Below are positions 7,642 to 15,487 of a stretch of DNA of 29,528 nt, one piece after another. Source of the stretch: Candidatus Hadersleviella danica (GTDB taxonomy: Bacteria; Chloroflexota; Anaerolineae; Promineifilales; Promineifilaceae); NCBI GenBank assembly GCA_016711405.1, contig JADJSZ010000051.1, positions 1-29,528 on the forward strand, read 5' to 3'. Numbering within the stretch: position 1 is the stretch's first letter; each line of letters opens with the position of its first letter. A program made the position numbers and the translations under genes. The notes under the pieces are model-generated. The model did no database searches, had not been told where the DNA came from, and worked only from the letters and a program-made list of their open reading frames with translations.

Positions 7642-8478
7642 CTACGGCCGCCACGGGTACTTCTCAAAATCAGGTTCGCGCTTCTCCAAGAACGAATTCT
7701 TACCCTCCGTGCCCTCTTCGGTCATGTAAAAGAGCATGGTTGAGTCGCCCGCGAGTACCTGCAACCCCGTTTGGCCGTCCATATCGGCGTTCATAGCCGC
7801 CTTCAGGAAGCGAATGGCCAGCGGCGATTTCTTGAGGATTTCCTGCGCCCATTCCACCCCTTCCCGCTCCAAATCTTCCACCGTGGGCAGAACTTTGTTG
7901 ACCAAACCCATCTCCAACGCCTCTTGCGCGTTGTATTGGCGGCACAAATACCAAATTTCCCGCGCCTTCTTCTGCCCCACAATCCGCGCCAACGTAGCCG
8001 AGCCATAGCCCGCATCAAAACTGCCCACAATCGGCCCTGTTTGGCCAAACACCGCGTTCTCGCTGGCCAAACTCAGGTCGCAGACGACGTGTAGCACATG
8101 GCCGCCGCCGATGGCATAGCCATTGACCAAGGCAATGACCACCTTGGGCATGGTGCGAATAATCCGTTGCAACTCGAGAACATTGAGGCGCGGCACGCCG
8201 TCATCCCCCACATAACCCGCATGGCCGCGCACACTTTGGTCGCCGCCTGCGCAAAAGGCGTGTACGCCATCTTTGGGGGAGGGGCCGTTGCCTGTCAGCA
8301 AAATGACCCCCACTTCTTGGTCCATCCACACATGGCGGAACGCATCAATCATCTCGTTAATGGTTTGCGGCCGAAACGCATTCCGAATCTCTGGCCGATT
8401 AAACGCAATCCGCGCCATCCCGCCCGATTTTTGGTAGGTGATGTCGCCATATTCTTTGACAGTTGTCCAATTAGTCAT
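7642..8478 (-). CDS. menB: 1,4-dihydroxy-2-naphthoyl-CoA synthase MenB
   Basis: 278 residues, the normal length, with an uninterrupted frame. It catalyses ring closure of o-succinylbenzoyl-CoA to 1,4-dihydroxy-2-naphthoyl-CoA in menaquinone synthesis. Crotonase-fold marks are clear: AFCAGGDQ (oxyanion-hole loop), NGYAIGGGHVLH, then the MenB-specific FGQTGPIVGSFDAGYGS, LARIVGQKKAREIWYLCRQY and the C-terminal FLEKREPDFEKYPWRP. The Gln of FGQTG and the Trp of REIW are those that hold bicarbonate in type I MenB enzymes. Ile replaces the usual Lys in TGPKVGSFD. A strong AGGAG precedes the ATG. It follows menD on the same strand, so the two form a menaquinone operon. Confidence 0.97.
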   Translation of the reverse strand: MTNWTTVKEYGDITYQKSGGMARIAFNRPEIRNAFRPQTINEMIDAFRHVWMDQEVGVILLTGNGPSPKDGVHAFCAGGDQSVRGHAGYVGDDGVPRLNVLELQRIIRTMPKVVIALVNGYAIGGGHVLHVVCDLSLASENAVFGQTGPIVGSFDAGYGSATLARIVGQKKAREIWYLCRQYNAQEALEMGLVNKVLPTVEDLEREGVEWAQEILKKSPLAIRFLKAAMNADMDGQTGLQVLAGDSTMLFYMTEEGTEGKNSFLEKREPDFEKYPWRP

Positions 8479-8491
8479 GGTTTCTCCTAGA

Positions 8492-8562
8492 GCTAGTGGT
8501 TAGTGGGGAGTGGTTAGTGGCTCACACCCCACACTTTTTACTTTTCACTTTTTACCTTTCAC
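8492..8562. repeat. heptamer tracts between menD and menB
   Basis: Two tracts: a TTAGTGG-like series (8492-8520) and four heptamers TTTTTAC-TTTTCAC-TTTTTAC-CTTTCAC (8535-8562). The second overlaps the reconstructed menD stop codon (8545-8547). Confidence 0.7.
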
Positions 8563-10343
8563 AGCTTCCAACACCCGTGTCACAACGCCCCGCCGCAGTT
8601 GTTCATCTTCGACGCTATTCGTGCAGTTCGATGAGGCGCGGCCGTTGCCAGCCGTTTGCGGCCGTCAGCGCGGCCGTCACCCCCGCCACATCGGGCACGG
8701 GCACATATTCTAACCCATACAGTGCCGCCGCGTGGGAAAAATTAAGGTTGTGGGGGGTAATGAACAGCCGATTGAACGCTTGTTCATCGTACACGGCCGC
8801 CACGGGCAAGCGCTGGAAAATCCCACCGCCATTGTTGTTCAGCAACAAAATGGTCAGGTTGTGGATTTGGTTGTGCTGGATGGCCAACAGGCCGTTCAGG
8901 TCGTGGTAAAAGGTGATGTCGCCTGTGATGAGCAGGGTGGGGCGGCTGGGGTCGGCCGAGGCCACCCCGAGAGCGGTACTCGTGTTGCCATCAATACCGC
9001 TCGCTCCCCGGTTGCCAAACACGCGCAATGGTTTGGGGCTGGGCTGGCCAAATTGGTCCAAATGGCGGATGGGCAAGCTGTTGCCCATGACCAAATTTGC
9101 CCCCGCTGGCAAGGCCTGCACGGCCGCCCACACGGCCGCCGCATCGCTCGTCACCCCCGCAAAAGCGTCGTTCACCACCTCCCACGTCACCTGTTCATTG
9201 CGGAATGCGGAATGCGGATTGCTGACTGGCTGGCTAGCTGACTAGCTGACAAGCTAACTGGCTGACTAGCTGACAAGCTGACAAGCTGACTCGCTAACGC
9301 CTCACACGCCGCCACCTCATCCGCTTCCCAAAAGTGCGTCGTTTGGTGGGCATCGTCCGCCCATTGGCCATTACCACGCACATGCAGGCGCACCTCTGGG
9401 CGAATACGCTCGAGGTAGGCGTTGAGCCATTTGCTGGTCGGCACTTGCCCAAAACGGATAACGATTTCAGGCTCAGGCCAATCGGGGTCACTATCGCGCC
9501 CCAAAAAGCTCTCATAGCCGCCGAGGACGGCCGTCTCCGCCACCCACTCCCCCCAGCGCACCCCCGAAAGCGGGTCGGCCAAAATGGGATAGCCCGTGGC
9601 GCGGGAGAGCTTGGCCACCGCCTGCGGAAACTCCCCGCCGGGGCAACGGGGGCCGCAGATGATGAGGCCGCTGGTGGGAATTGAGATTGTGAGTGAATTG
9701 TGAATGCGGAATGCGGAAGTGGGGAATGCGGAATGCTGCTCCCCTGCTCCCTCCCTCCCTCCGCCCTTCTGCTCCTCTGCCCCTCTGCGAAATTCCCCTC
9801 CAGCGGTTTGCGGAACGGAAAATTAACCTGCACAGGCCCTTTCGGCCGCCCGTTGGCGGTGGCGTAGGCGCGGGCGGCCGTGGTGGCCACATGGCGCACG
9901 GCCGCTGGGGGAGCTTCGTCATGCGGCACGCCCATATCCACCGCCCAGAGCACGTTGTCGCCGTACATTTTCACTTGGTCAATGGTCTGGTTGGCGCCAC
10001 TGTGGCGCAACTCGGGCGGGCGGTCGGCCGTGAGCAGGAGCAACGGCACATGCGACATTTTCGCTTCGATGAGGGCGGGGTAAAAATTGGCGGCGGCCGT
10101 GCCCGAGGTGCAAACGACGGCCACGGGCTTATCGGTGGCCAAGGCACGGCCGAGCGCAAAAAAGGCGGCACTGCGCTCGTCTAAATGCACCGTTATGTCA
10201 ATTTCAGGATGGGCGGCGAAGGCCAGCACCAGCGGGGTGGAGCGGGAGCCGGGAGCGATGCACACGGCCGTTAATCCAGCCTGCACCAGCGCATCTACAA
10301 ACAAATTAGCCCAGCGAACAGCGGGAGGAGTGGGATTAGACAT
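8545..10343 (-). CDS. menD: SEPHCHC synthase MenD, frameshifted and carrying two repeat insertions
   Basis: Thiamine-diphosphate enzyme that joins 2-oxoglutarate and isochorismate in menaquinone synthesis. From the ATG at 10343 the N-terminal domain reads RWANLFVDALVQAGL, APGSRSTPL, HLDERSAAFFALGRA (catalytic Glu) and CTSGTAAANFYPALIEA. The central domain (GLIICGPRCPGGEFPQA ... TSKWLNAYLE) and the C-terminal domain (VMGNSLPIRHLDQFG, NRGASGIDGNTSTALG, GDITFYHDLNGLLA, NNNGGGIFQRLP) lie in other frames. Breaks fall near 9690-9800, near 9190 and near 8617; the last extends the C-terminus to a TGA at 8545. Two repeat tracts (9200-9300 and about 9690-9790) sit between the domains. The reconstructed product is about 600 residues, against about 550 for typical MenD, and the excess matches the insertions. 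No strong ribosome-binding site is seen. Product identity is certain; whether the gene is intact in the cell is not. Confidence 0.9.
9200..9300. repeat. heptamer + octamer tract inside menD (between central and C-terminal domains)
   Basis: Three heptamers (GCGGAAT, GCGGAAT, GCGGATT; 9200-9220) followed by ten octamers of the form GCTRRCNN (9221-9300), for example GCTGACTA, GCTGACAA and GCTAACTG. On the coding strand the octamers read through as a Ser/Ala/Gln/Val/Leu-rich linker (QLVSLSASQPVSLSASQL). Confidence 0.85.
9690..9790. repeat. repeat tract inside menD (between N-terminal and central domains)
   Basis: TGCGGAA-type heptamers (about 9698-9735), also found at 9200-9220 and, inverted, at 11969-12002. 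They are followed by a CTCCCTCC / CTCCTCTGCCC pyrimidine run to about 9787. The tract lies just after the NFPFRKPLEGN end of the MenD N-terminal domain. Confidence 0.75.
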
Positions 10344-10355
10344 AGGGAACTGTTG

Positions 10356-10934
10356 TTAATAGGTTCGCACGGCCGAGGGTTGGCCGTAGAGCCACCAGTA
10401 ACTGGCTTGGGGATAGGCGGGTTGCCATTCGGCAGGCCAGATAAACTCGCCATCATCCCACACCCCGCGCAAGCCCGTATCGAGCAAAGCCAACCGCTCG
10501 GGGATGGTGGGGTCGAGTTGGTAGGGTGGCGTGGCCAGCATCTGGATGAGTTGGGAAAGCATGGCGCGGGGTTCAGCGGCCGTGGGATAATAGGAAGCAT
10601 GGGCACGGCCGTCGCGCCGCAAATCTCGAATTGTCTCCTCCCACTGGCGCAAACGGGCGTGGCACTCCTGCGTCGCTCGCTCCTCAGAGCGGACAATGGC
10701 TTCGTCCACGGCCGCCTTATACTGCGCCACCGCCTGCGCCATTTCGGCTTGCTCGGCAGGGGTGAGGAGCGCTTGCAGAGCCAACAAGCGGTGCTGGCGC
10801 ATCAAATAGCCGCCCAAGGTGAGCTTGGGCACACGGCCGCTGGTCTTGCCAAACAACGCATCGGCCCGCAAATAATCAGCCATTCCCTCCGCCATCACGG
10901 TTAAAACGTGTAAATCTGCTTGTAATTTAGACAT
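10356..10934 (-). CDS. conserved-looking protein of unknown function, first gene of the men operon
   Basis: 192 residues, not recognised. It is soluble, without signal peptide or membrane segment. The first two thirds are helical and charged (LTPAEQAEMAQAVAQYKAAV, EERATQECHARLRQWEETIRDLRRD). The last third is rich in Trp and Tyr (GVWDDGEFIWPAEWQPAYP, YWWLYGQP). The stop lies 12 bp before the menD start, so it is very probably co-transcribed with menD and menB, which makes a link to menaquinone or respiratory function possible but unproven. A good promoter (10944-10973) lies directly upstream. Its -10 box is only nine bases from the ATG, so the mRNA may be leaderless or nearly so. No Shine-Dalgarno is visible. 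Confidence 0.8.
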   Translation of the reverse strand: MSKLQADLHVLTVMAEGMADYLRADALFGKTSGRVPKLTLGGYLMRQHRLLALQALLTPAEQAEMAQAVAQYKAAVDEAIVRSEERATQECHARLRQWEETIRDLRRDGRAHASYYPTAAEPRAMLSQLIQMLATPPYQLDPTIPERLALLDTGLRGVWDDGEFIWPAEWQPAYPQASYWWLYGQPSAVRTY

Positions 10935-10943
10935 GGTGTGGTT

Positions 10944-10973
10944 ATTTTAGCGGTCAGCATCGAGCTGTGGCAA
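10944..10973 (-). promoter_or_regulatory. promoter of the unknown gene-menD-menB operon
   Basis: On the minus strand: TTGCCA (10973-10968), an 18-bp spacer, TAAAAT (10949-10944), then nine bases to the ATG at 10934. The spacing predicts transcription starting within about 0-3 bases of the start codon. Confidence 0.55.
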
Positions 10974-11071
10974 CGACCCACTTACTAATGGGTGTGTTTC
11001 ATCGGGGCCCGTAGGTAGGCCACTACCTCGGCCTAATCACGGTGAACCACTAATCACTCTCACCCCCTCCC

Positions 11072-11944
11072 ATGCGTCGTATTGTACTTCTTTTTGCCCT
11101 CCTCGCCGGCTTGATGGGTGGCGGCTCGTTCACGGCCGCCCAAGCCCAAACCACGCCGCCCGTTATCGCCTCGCTCCAAGTGGAGCTATGGCCCGACTAT
11201 GACCAGCCCGCCATATTGGTCTTGCTCACGGCCGTGCTCACCCCCGACACCCCTCTGCCCGCGACGATGACCCTGCCCCTGCCGCCCGAGGCCGATTTGC
11301 ATGTCGTGGCGCGGCTAAATGCCAGCGGCCAATTGGTAGACGATGTGATCTATACCTTGGTGGATGGGCAACTGACCTTTACGATTGCCAACCCCGGCTT
11401 TCGGGTGGAGTATTACCTGCCCCACGGCGACACGGCCGACCAGCGCGACTTCACATGGGCATGGGCAACCCCCTTTGCTGTCGAGCAACTGCTCATCACT
11501 GTGCAAGAGCCATTGGCGGCCGAGGGGTTCCAACTGGACCAAACGGCCGAGGGAACCCGCACCAACAGCGATGGGTTGCGCTACCACGATTTGCCCGCCC
11601 GCGCCGTGTTGGCGGGCGAAACCATCGCCGTGCAAATGAGCTACACCTTGCCCAACGGCCAGCTTTCGCGCTTGCCCGCTGGGGTGGCTCCTGCCAGTTC
11701 TGCGCCCACGGCCGAACCCTCCTTCTGGCAAAGCAACTGGCCGCTCATGGTGCTGGGCACGTTTACGCTCATCCTCTCCCTGCTTCTCATCCGCCAAGGG
11801 TTGCAAGAACGCACCCGCAAACGGCCGCTGAAGCCCCGCCCCACACCCACCACCACCAAATCCCCCGCCAGCTTTTGCACCCAATGCGGCCACCCCCTCC
11901 CCCCCAAAGCCCAATTCTGCCCCTCTTGTGGCCATAAGGTGTAA
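11072..11944 (+). CDS. secreted-domain membrane protein with cytoplasmic zinc ribbon
   Basis: 290 residues. A signal peptide (MRRIVLLFALLAGLMGGGSFTAAQAQ) is followed by about 190 residues of extracellular beta-rich sequence (VIASLQVELWPDYDQPAILVLLTAVL ... VEYYLPHGDTADQRDFTWAW). A transmembrane helix (WPLMVLGTFTLILSLLLI, about 226-243) and a basic linker follow. The protein ends in a zinc-ribbon knuckle pair, FCTQCGHPL ... QFCPSCGHKV (two CxxC motifs). The extracellular part looks like a carbohydrate-binding or Ig-like fold, but I cannot assign a family. The zinc ribbon would face the cytoplasm. It precedes two ABC-2 permease genes on the same strand and could belong to that export system. The start has no Shine-Dalgarno. 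Confidence 0.8.
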   Translation: MRRIVLLFALLAGLMGGGSFTAAQAQTTPPVIASLQVELWPDYDQPAILVLLTAVLTPDTPLPATMTLPLPPEADLHVVARLNASGQLVDDVIYTLVDGQLTFTIANPGFRVEYYLPHGDTADQRDFTWAWATPFAVEQLLITVQEPLAAEGFQLDQTAEGTRTNSDGLRYHDLPARAVLAGETIAVQMSYTLPNGQLSRLPAGVAPASSAPTAEPSFWQSNWPLMVLGTFTLILSLLLIRQGLQERTRKRPLKPRPTPTTTKSPASFCTQCGHPLPPKAQFCPSCGHKV

Positions 11945-11968
11945 TTGGTAATTCGTCACTCGCAACCC

Positions 11969-12002
11969 AATCCGCAATCCCCATTCCGCATTCCGCAATC
12001 CC
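11969..12002 (+). repeat. heptamer tract abutting a start codon
   Basis: AATCCGC-AATCCCC-ATTCCGC-ATTCCGC-AATCCC directly followed by the ATG at 12003. It is the inverted counterpart of the GCGGAAT heptamers found inside menD. Confidence 0.8.
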
Positions 12003-12806
12003 ATGTCTTGGCTCAAAACATACCCCACCCTCATCAAAGCGTATTGGGCGCGAGCGTTGCAATACCGCGCTCAAATCCTCGTTTGGGTGCTTTCGTCCAG
12101 CCTGCCGCTGGTAATGATGATGGTCTGGTTGACCATCGCCGAACAACAGGCGGATGGCACTGTCAATGGCTTCGGCCGTGCGGATTTCATCCGCTACTTC
12201 TTGGCCATCACCTTCATGCGCCGCATGACGGGGGTGTGGTTTATTTGGGATTTGGATCGGGACATTCGCCTCGGCGCACTGTCCGCCCATCTGCTACGGC
12301 CGCTAAACCCCCTGCACCATTACTTTGTCCGCACCGTCATCGCCATTCGCCCTGTCCAATTCCTCATCATCGCCCCACCCGTGGCGCTGGCCGTGTGGCT
12401 GACAGGGGTGCAATATGATTGGGGGGTGGGGACACTATTGCTCATGTTTGCGGCCGCGTTTTGCGCCAGCCTCGTCGAATTTTTCGCCCAAGCGGTGATT
12501 GGTATGTTGGCTTTTTGGATGACCCAAGCCACCTCGGTGGCCGAAGGGTGGTTCTTCATCCGCTCCCTCTTCTCGGGCTGGATTATCCCCTTGGCCATGT
12601 TCCCCGAGGTGATGCAGGGTTATTTCACCTACCTGCCCTTCCGGTACATGCTCTCCTTCCCCGTCGAAATTATTATGGGGGGGGCGACCACGGCCGATAT
12701 TGCCCTCGGCTTCGCCGTTCAGTGGGTATGGATTCTGCTCTTCTTCGCCCTATACCGCCTCCTCTGGCGCAACGGCCTCAAACAATACAGCGCCGTTGGT
12801 GCGTAA
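12003..12806 (+). CDS. ABC-2 type transporter permease (ABC2_membrane_6/DUF990)
   Basis: 267 residues with six predicted membrane helices. The N-terminus 'YPTLIKAYWARALQYRAQILVWVLSSSLPLVMMMVW' and the segment 'WDLDRDIRLGALSAHLLRPLNPLHHYF' are the hallmarks of the DUF990 permease family. The family acts as a pair of non-identical permeases with one ATPase; substrates are mostly unknown. The second permease starts at 12873 and the ATPase at 14445, on the same strand. No Shine-Dalgarno is seen because a heptamer tract ends at the ATG. Confidence 0.9.
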   Translation: MSWLKTYPTLIKAYWARALQYRAQILVWVLSSSLPLVMMMVWLTIAEQQADGTVNGFGRADFIRYFLAITFMRRMTGVWFIWDLDRDIRLGALSAHLLRPLNPLHHYFVRTVIAIRPVQFLIIAPPVALAVWLTGVQYDWGVGTLLLMFAAAFCASLVEFFAQAVIGMLAFWMTQATSVAEGWFFIRSLFSGWIIPLAMFPEVMQGYFTYLPFRYMLSFPVEIIMGGATTADIALGFAVQWVWILLFFALYRLLWRNGLKQYSAVGA

Positions 12807-12812
12807 AGGGAA

Positions 12813-12868
12813 GTTATTGGTTACTGGTTACTGGTTATTCGTCCCTCGTCCCTCGTCCTTCGTCCCTT
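12813..12868 (+). repeat. eight tandem heptamers upstream of the second permease
   Basis: Eight consecutive 7-mers, all starting GT: GTTATTG, GTTACTG twice, GTTATTC, GTCCCTC twice, GTCCTTC, GTCCCTT. They end four bases before the ATG at 12873 and fill the 66-bp gap between the permease genes almost completely. Confidence 0.9.
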
Positions 12869-12872
12869 CCCT

Positions 12873-13658
12873 ATGAAACACCTTCGCCTGCTGGGTACAT
12901 TTTACAAAGCGGCCGTGCTCACGGCTCTCGAGTACCGCGCCAATTTTGTGGTCAGCCTTGGCCTCAGCCTGATTAGCGTGGGCTGGTCGGTGGCGGCGGC
13001 GGCCGTCTTCTACCAACACACCGACAGCATCGGCGATTGGGAATTCGAGCAACTGCTCATCGTTTTGGGGCTGTTCGTCACCTTTTTGGGGCTGGTAGAT
13101 GCCCTGCTCTACCCCAACGTCAAAGAAATCATCGAACACATTCGCACGGGCACGATGGATTTTATCCTGCTCAAGCCGCTCAATTCCCAGTTCCACGTCT
13201 CCTTGCGCGTCATCAATGTCTGGAAATTGGCCGATGTGTTCATGGGGCTGGGGCTGACCCTGTACGCCATCAATTTGCTGGAAACGGCTCCCACTGCTGG
13301 GCAAATCGCCCTCTTTTTGGGCTTGTGCCTCTGCGCGTGCCTCATCCTCTATGCGCTGGTCATGTTCCTCGTCACCAGCGCCTTTTGGTTTGTGGATTTA
13401 GACAATGTCATGGAGTTGCTCTTCACCTTTTTCGAGGCGGGGCGGTTCCCTGTCAACATCTTCCCCCCGTGGCTCCGCATCACCCTGACCTTTGTGGTTC
13501 CTGTGGCCTTTATTACGACAGTGCCCGCCTCGGCCGTTATCGGCCGTGTGGATGGCTGGTTGGTGCTGTATGCGGCCGTGGTCACGGCCGTCCTCTTCGC
13601 GGGGTGCATCGCCTTCTGGCGTTACGCCGTTCGCCACTACAGCAGTGCTAGTTCGTAG
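12873..13658 (+). CDS. ABC-2 type transporter permease (ABC2_membrane_6/DUF990), second subunit
   Basis: 261 residues with six membrane helices. It has the same family signature as its neighbour: 'FYKAAVLTALEYRANFVVSLGLSLISVGWSVAAAAVF' at the N-terminus and 'IIEHIRTGTMDFILLKPLNSQFHVS' after the second helix. The R.G.(L/M)D..LLKPLN..F motif is diagnostic. It presumably heterodimerises with the 12003-12806 product and is powered by the ATPase at 14445-15403, although an oppositely oriented gene lies between. The start is preceded by eight heptamers and no Shine-Dalgarno. Confidence 0.9.
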   Translation: MKHLRLLGTFYKAAVLTALEYRANFVVSLGLSLISVGWSVAAAAVFYQHTDSIGDWEFEQLLIVLGLFVTFLGLVDALLYPNVKEIIEHIRTGTMDFILLKPLNSQFHVSLRVINVWKLADVFMGLGLTLYAINLLETAPTAGQIALFLGLCLCACLILYALVMFLVTSAFWFVDLDNVMELLFTFFEAGRFPVNIFPPWLRITLTFVVPVAFITTVPASAVIGRVDGWLVLYAAVVTAVLFAGCIAFWRYAVRHYSSASS

Positions 13659-13662
13659 GGGA

Positions 13663-13685
13663 GTTACTGGTTACTGGTTATTGGT
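13663..13685 (+). repeat. heptamer tract (GTTACTG type)
   Basis: Three heptamers of the GTTACTG / GTTATTG family between the stop of the second permease and the converging NTPase gene. They encode the last residues (TTNNQ) of that gene on the other strand. Confidence 0.7.
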
Positions 13686-14321
13686 GGTGTGGCGTTGCAA
13701 GTCGGCCGCGCCCACCTCGCCCACCCCCTCCAGCCTTTCCCACACCTCGTATAACAACCATTCGGCCGCCCGCAAATCGGGCGCGAAACGGCCGTGGAGC
13801 CACCCCACCCCCTCGGCCGACAGCGTGGCACGGGGCACATCTGGCAAAGCGAAGTAAGCCAACTTCGCTTGCAACACGGCCGACCAATGTTCGGCCGTGT
13901 GCCCCTCATCCACATTCAGTGTGGCCATCTCCCCCAGCCAGCGGCGCATGTCCACATGGCTGGTGCAAACCAAACGGCCGCCCCCCCGCATCCAGCGGCG
14001 CACCCGCCAGCGGGCAACCCTGCTCAACCGTTGCGCCTCATCCAAAACGAACAGTCGCACCCCACCCAACTTGGTTTTTAAGCAAGGGTCTTCTATGGGC
14101 AAATGCTCGTACACAGGTTCCAGCCCCTCTGCCCGCCATGCGGCCATCAGCAAGAGCAAACTGCTGGTTTTGCCCGCGCCTTCGCTCCCCAGCAGTTGGA
14201 TGTGCCCCGTGTGGGCGAGCAACGGCTGAACGGCCGTTGGCCAAACCCCCACGGCCGTCCACTGCTCCGTCGTCAGCGTCATAAAAGGGTTGGAGCGGTA
14301 GCCAAGGTGGTGGGAGCGCAT
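13671..14321 (-). CDS. small P-loop NTPase, antisense within the ABC transporter cluster
   Basis: 216 residues from the ATG at 14321. The opening MRSHHLGYRSNPF resembles the N-terminus of small ATPases I recall from Chloroflexota, so it is preferred over the internal Met at residue 14. Walker A is GSEGAGKTS (about 45-53) and Walker B is RLFVLDEAQRL, with acidic D and E. A following LVCTSH may be a sensor-1 strand ending in Ser/His. It has no membrane segment or DNA-binding domain and is closest in outline to TniB/ExeA-like AAA proteins, although the resemblance is weak. It is transcribed against the flanking ABC transporter genes and ends inside a heptamer tract. Its partner and role are unknown. 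Confidence 0.75.
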   Translation of the reverse strand: MRSHHLGYRSNPFMTLTTEQWTAVGVWPTAVQPLLAHTGHIQLLGSEGAGKTSSLLLLMAAWRAEGLEPVYEHLPIEDPCLKTKLGGVRLFVLDEAQRLSRVARWRVRRWMRGGGRLVCTSHVDMRRWLGEMATLNVDEGHTAEHWSAVLQAKLAYFALPDVPRATLSAEGVGWLHGRFAPDLRAAEWLLYEVWERLEGVGEVGAADLQRHTTNNQ

Positions 14322-14352
14322 GGGGCGTGGGCAATCGTGGTATTATCCGAGC

Positions 14353-14440
14353 AGAGGAGCAGAGGAGCAGAGGAGCAGAGGAGTAAGAGAGTAAGAGACT
14401 GAGAGACTGAGAGACTGAAAGACTGAAAGACTGACCGACT
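14353..14440 (+). repeat. eleven tandem octamers upstream of the ABC ATPase
   Basis: An unbroken series of 8-mers that drifts in sequence: AGAGGAGC three times, AGAGGAGT, AAGAGAGT, AAGAGACT, GAGAGACT twice, GAAAGACT twice, GACCGACT. It ends four bases before the ATG at 14445. Confidence 0.9.
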
Positions 14441-14444
14441 ACCA

Positions 14445-15403
14445 ATGACCAATTACGCCATTGAAACCAACCAACTCACCAAAACATTCCCCGTCGAAGG
14501 GCGAAGCAAACCGCGCACGGCCGTGCAAGCTGTCAGTTTGACCATCCCCCAAGGGGAATTGTTTGGCTTGCTGGGGCCAAACGGAGCGGGCAAAACAACC
14601 CTCACCAAAATGCTCTGCACGCTTATCTTGCCCACCAGCGGCCGAGCCATGATAGCGGGCTACCCTCTCGAGAACGAGGAGCCATTCGGGCGGCCGTGGG
14701 GCTGGCCGTGGCCGACGAGCGCAGTTTTTATTGGCGGCTGACGGGGGAGCAAAATTTGCGCTTCTTCGCCGCCCTGCACGGGCTGTTCGGCCGGGCGGAG
14801 CAAGTACGGGTGGAGGCGGTGCTGGCGGCCGTGGATTTGCTCCCCCACGCCCAGCAACGATTTGGAACCTACTCCAGCGGCCAAAAACAGCGGTTGGCCA
14901 TCGGCCGTGCCCTGCTCCACCAGCCGCGCCTCCTCTTTTTAGATGAGCCAACGCGCAGTTTAGACCCCACCGCCACGGCCAATCTTCATGAACTCATCCG
15001 CCAGTTGCAAGCGCAACAGGGGCTAACCGTCTTTCTCATTACCCATGATTTGGCGGAGGCGGAAAAATTATGCCAGCGGGTGGCGGTGATGCACCACGGC
15101 CGTGTCCAAACGGTGGGCGACCCCGCCCTTTTGCGCCGCCAATTGGCCCAACAGTTGCACTATGTCGTGCGGGTGGGGCCAATTACGGCCGCCCAACTCC
15201 CCCCGTGGCCCGCCCACCTGCCCCCCCTCCACGCCACCACCCCCGCCGAGGGAGATGTGCTTCTGGCGTTTCAGGCGGGGGAGCGGGATGGGCAACTAGC
15301 GGCCGTGCTAGACCACCTGCGCCACCACCAACTCCCCATCTTGGCCATCGAAGGCACCACACCCACCTTAGAAGAAGTCTTCCAACACTTCACAGCGGCG
15401 TAG
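14445..15403 (+). CDS. ABC transporter ATP-binding protein, one frameshift
   Basis: About 319 residues after repair. Walker A GPNGAGKTT, Q-loop region (AVADERSFYWRLTGEQNL), signature YSSGQKQR, Walker B LLFLDEPTRSLDP and H-loop LITHD are all present. The long C-terminal extension (LEEVFQHFTAA end) is typical of ATPases partnering DUF990 permeases. The frame breaks near 14681, where GAGGAGCCATTC should read with one more G to give EEAIRAAVGL. Before and after that point the two parts are open frames (14445-14741 and 14696-15403). It is the energising subunit for the two permeases upstream. The start is preceded by an octamer tract with no Shine-Dalgarno. Confidence 0.9.
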
Positions 15404-15405
15404 GC

Positions 15406-15486
15406 GTTATTCGTTATTGGTTATTCGTTATTGGGGTGTTGGTTCGACTAACCAATAACCAGTAACGAATAACCAGTAACCAATCA
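15406..15486. terminator. inverted heptamer tracts between convergent genes
   Basis: Four heptamers GTTATTC/GTTATTG (15406-15433) face five heptamers of opposite orientation (CCAATAA, CCAGTAA, CGAATAA, CCAGTAA, CCAATCA; 15452-15486). Together they can fold into a long imperfect hairpin between the ABC ATPase stop and the dienelactone hydrolase stop. This fits a two-way terminator built from repeats. Confidence 0.6.
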
Positions 15487-15487
15487 C

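Noticed and set aside
14445..14741. Programmed -1/+1 frameshift in the ABC ATPase
   Set aside because: There is no slippery heptamer with a downstream structure, and similar breaks occur in many unrelated genes, which points to sequence error.
12813..15486. Regularly repeated short units that might be a CRISPR array
   Set aside because: The units are contiguous 7- and 8-mers without unique spacers, and no cas gene is nearby.
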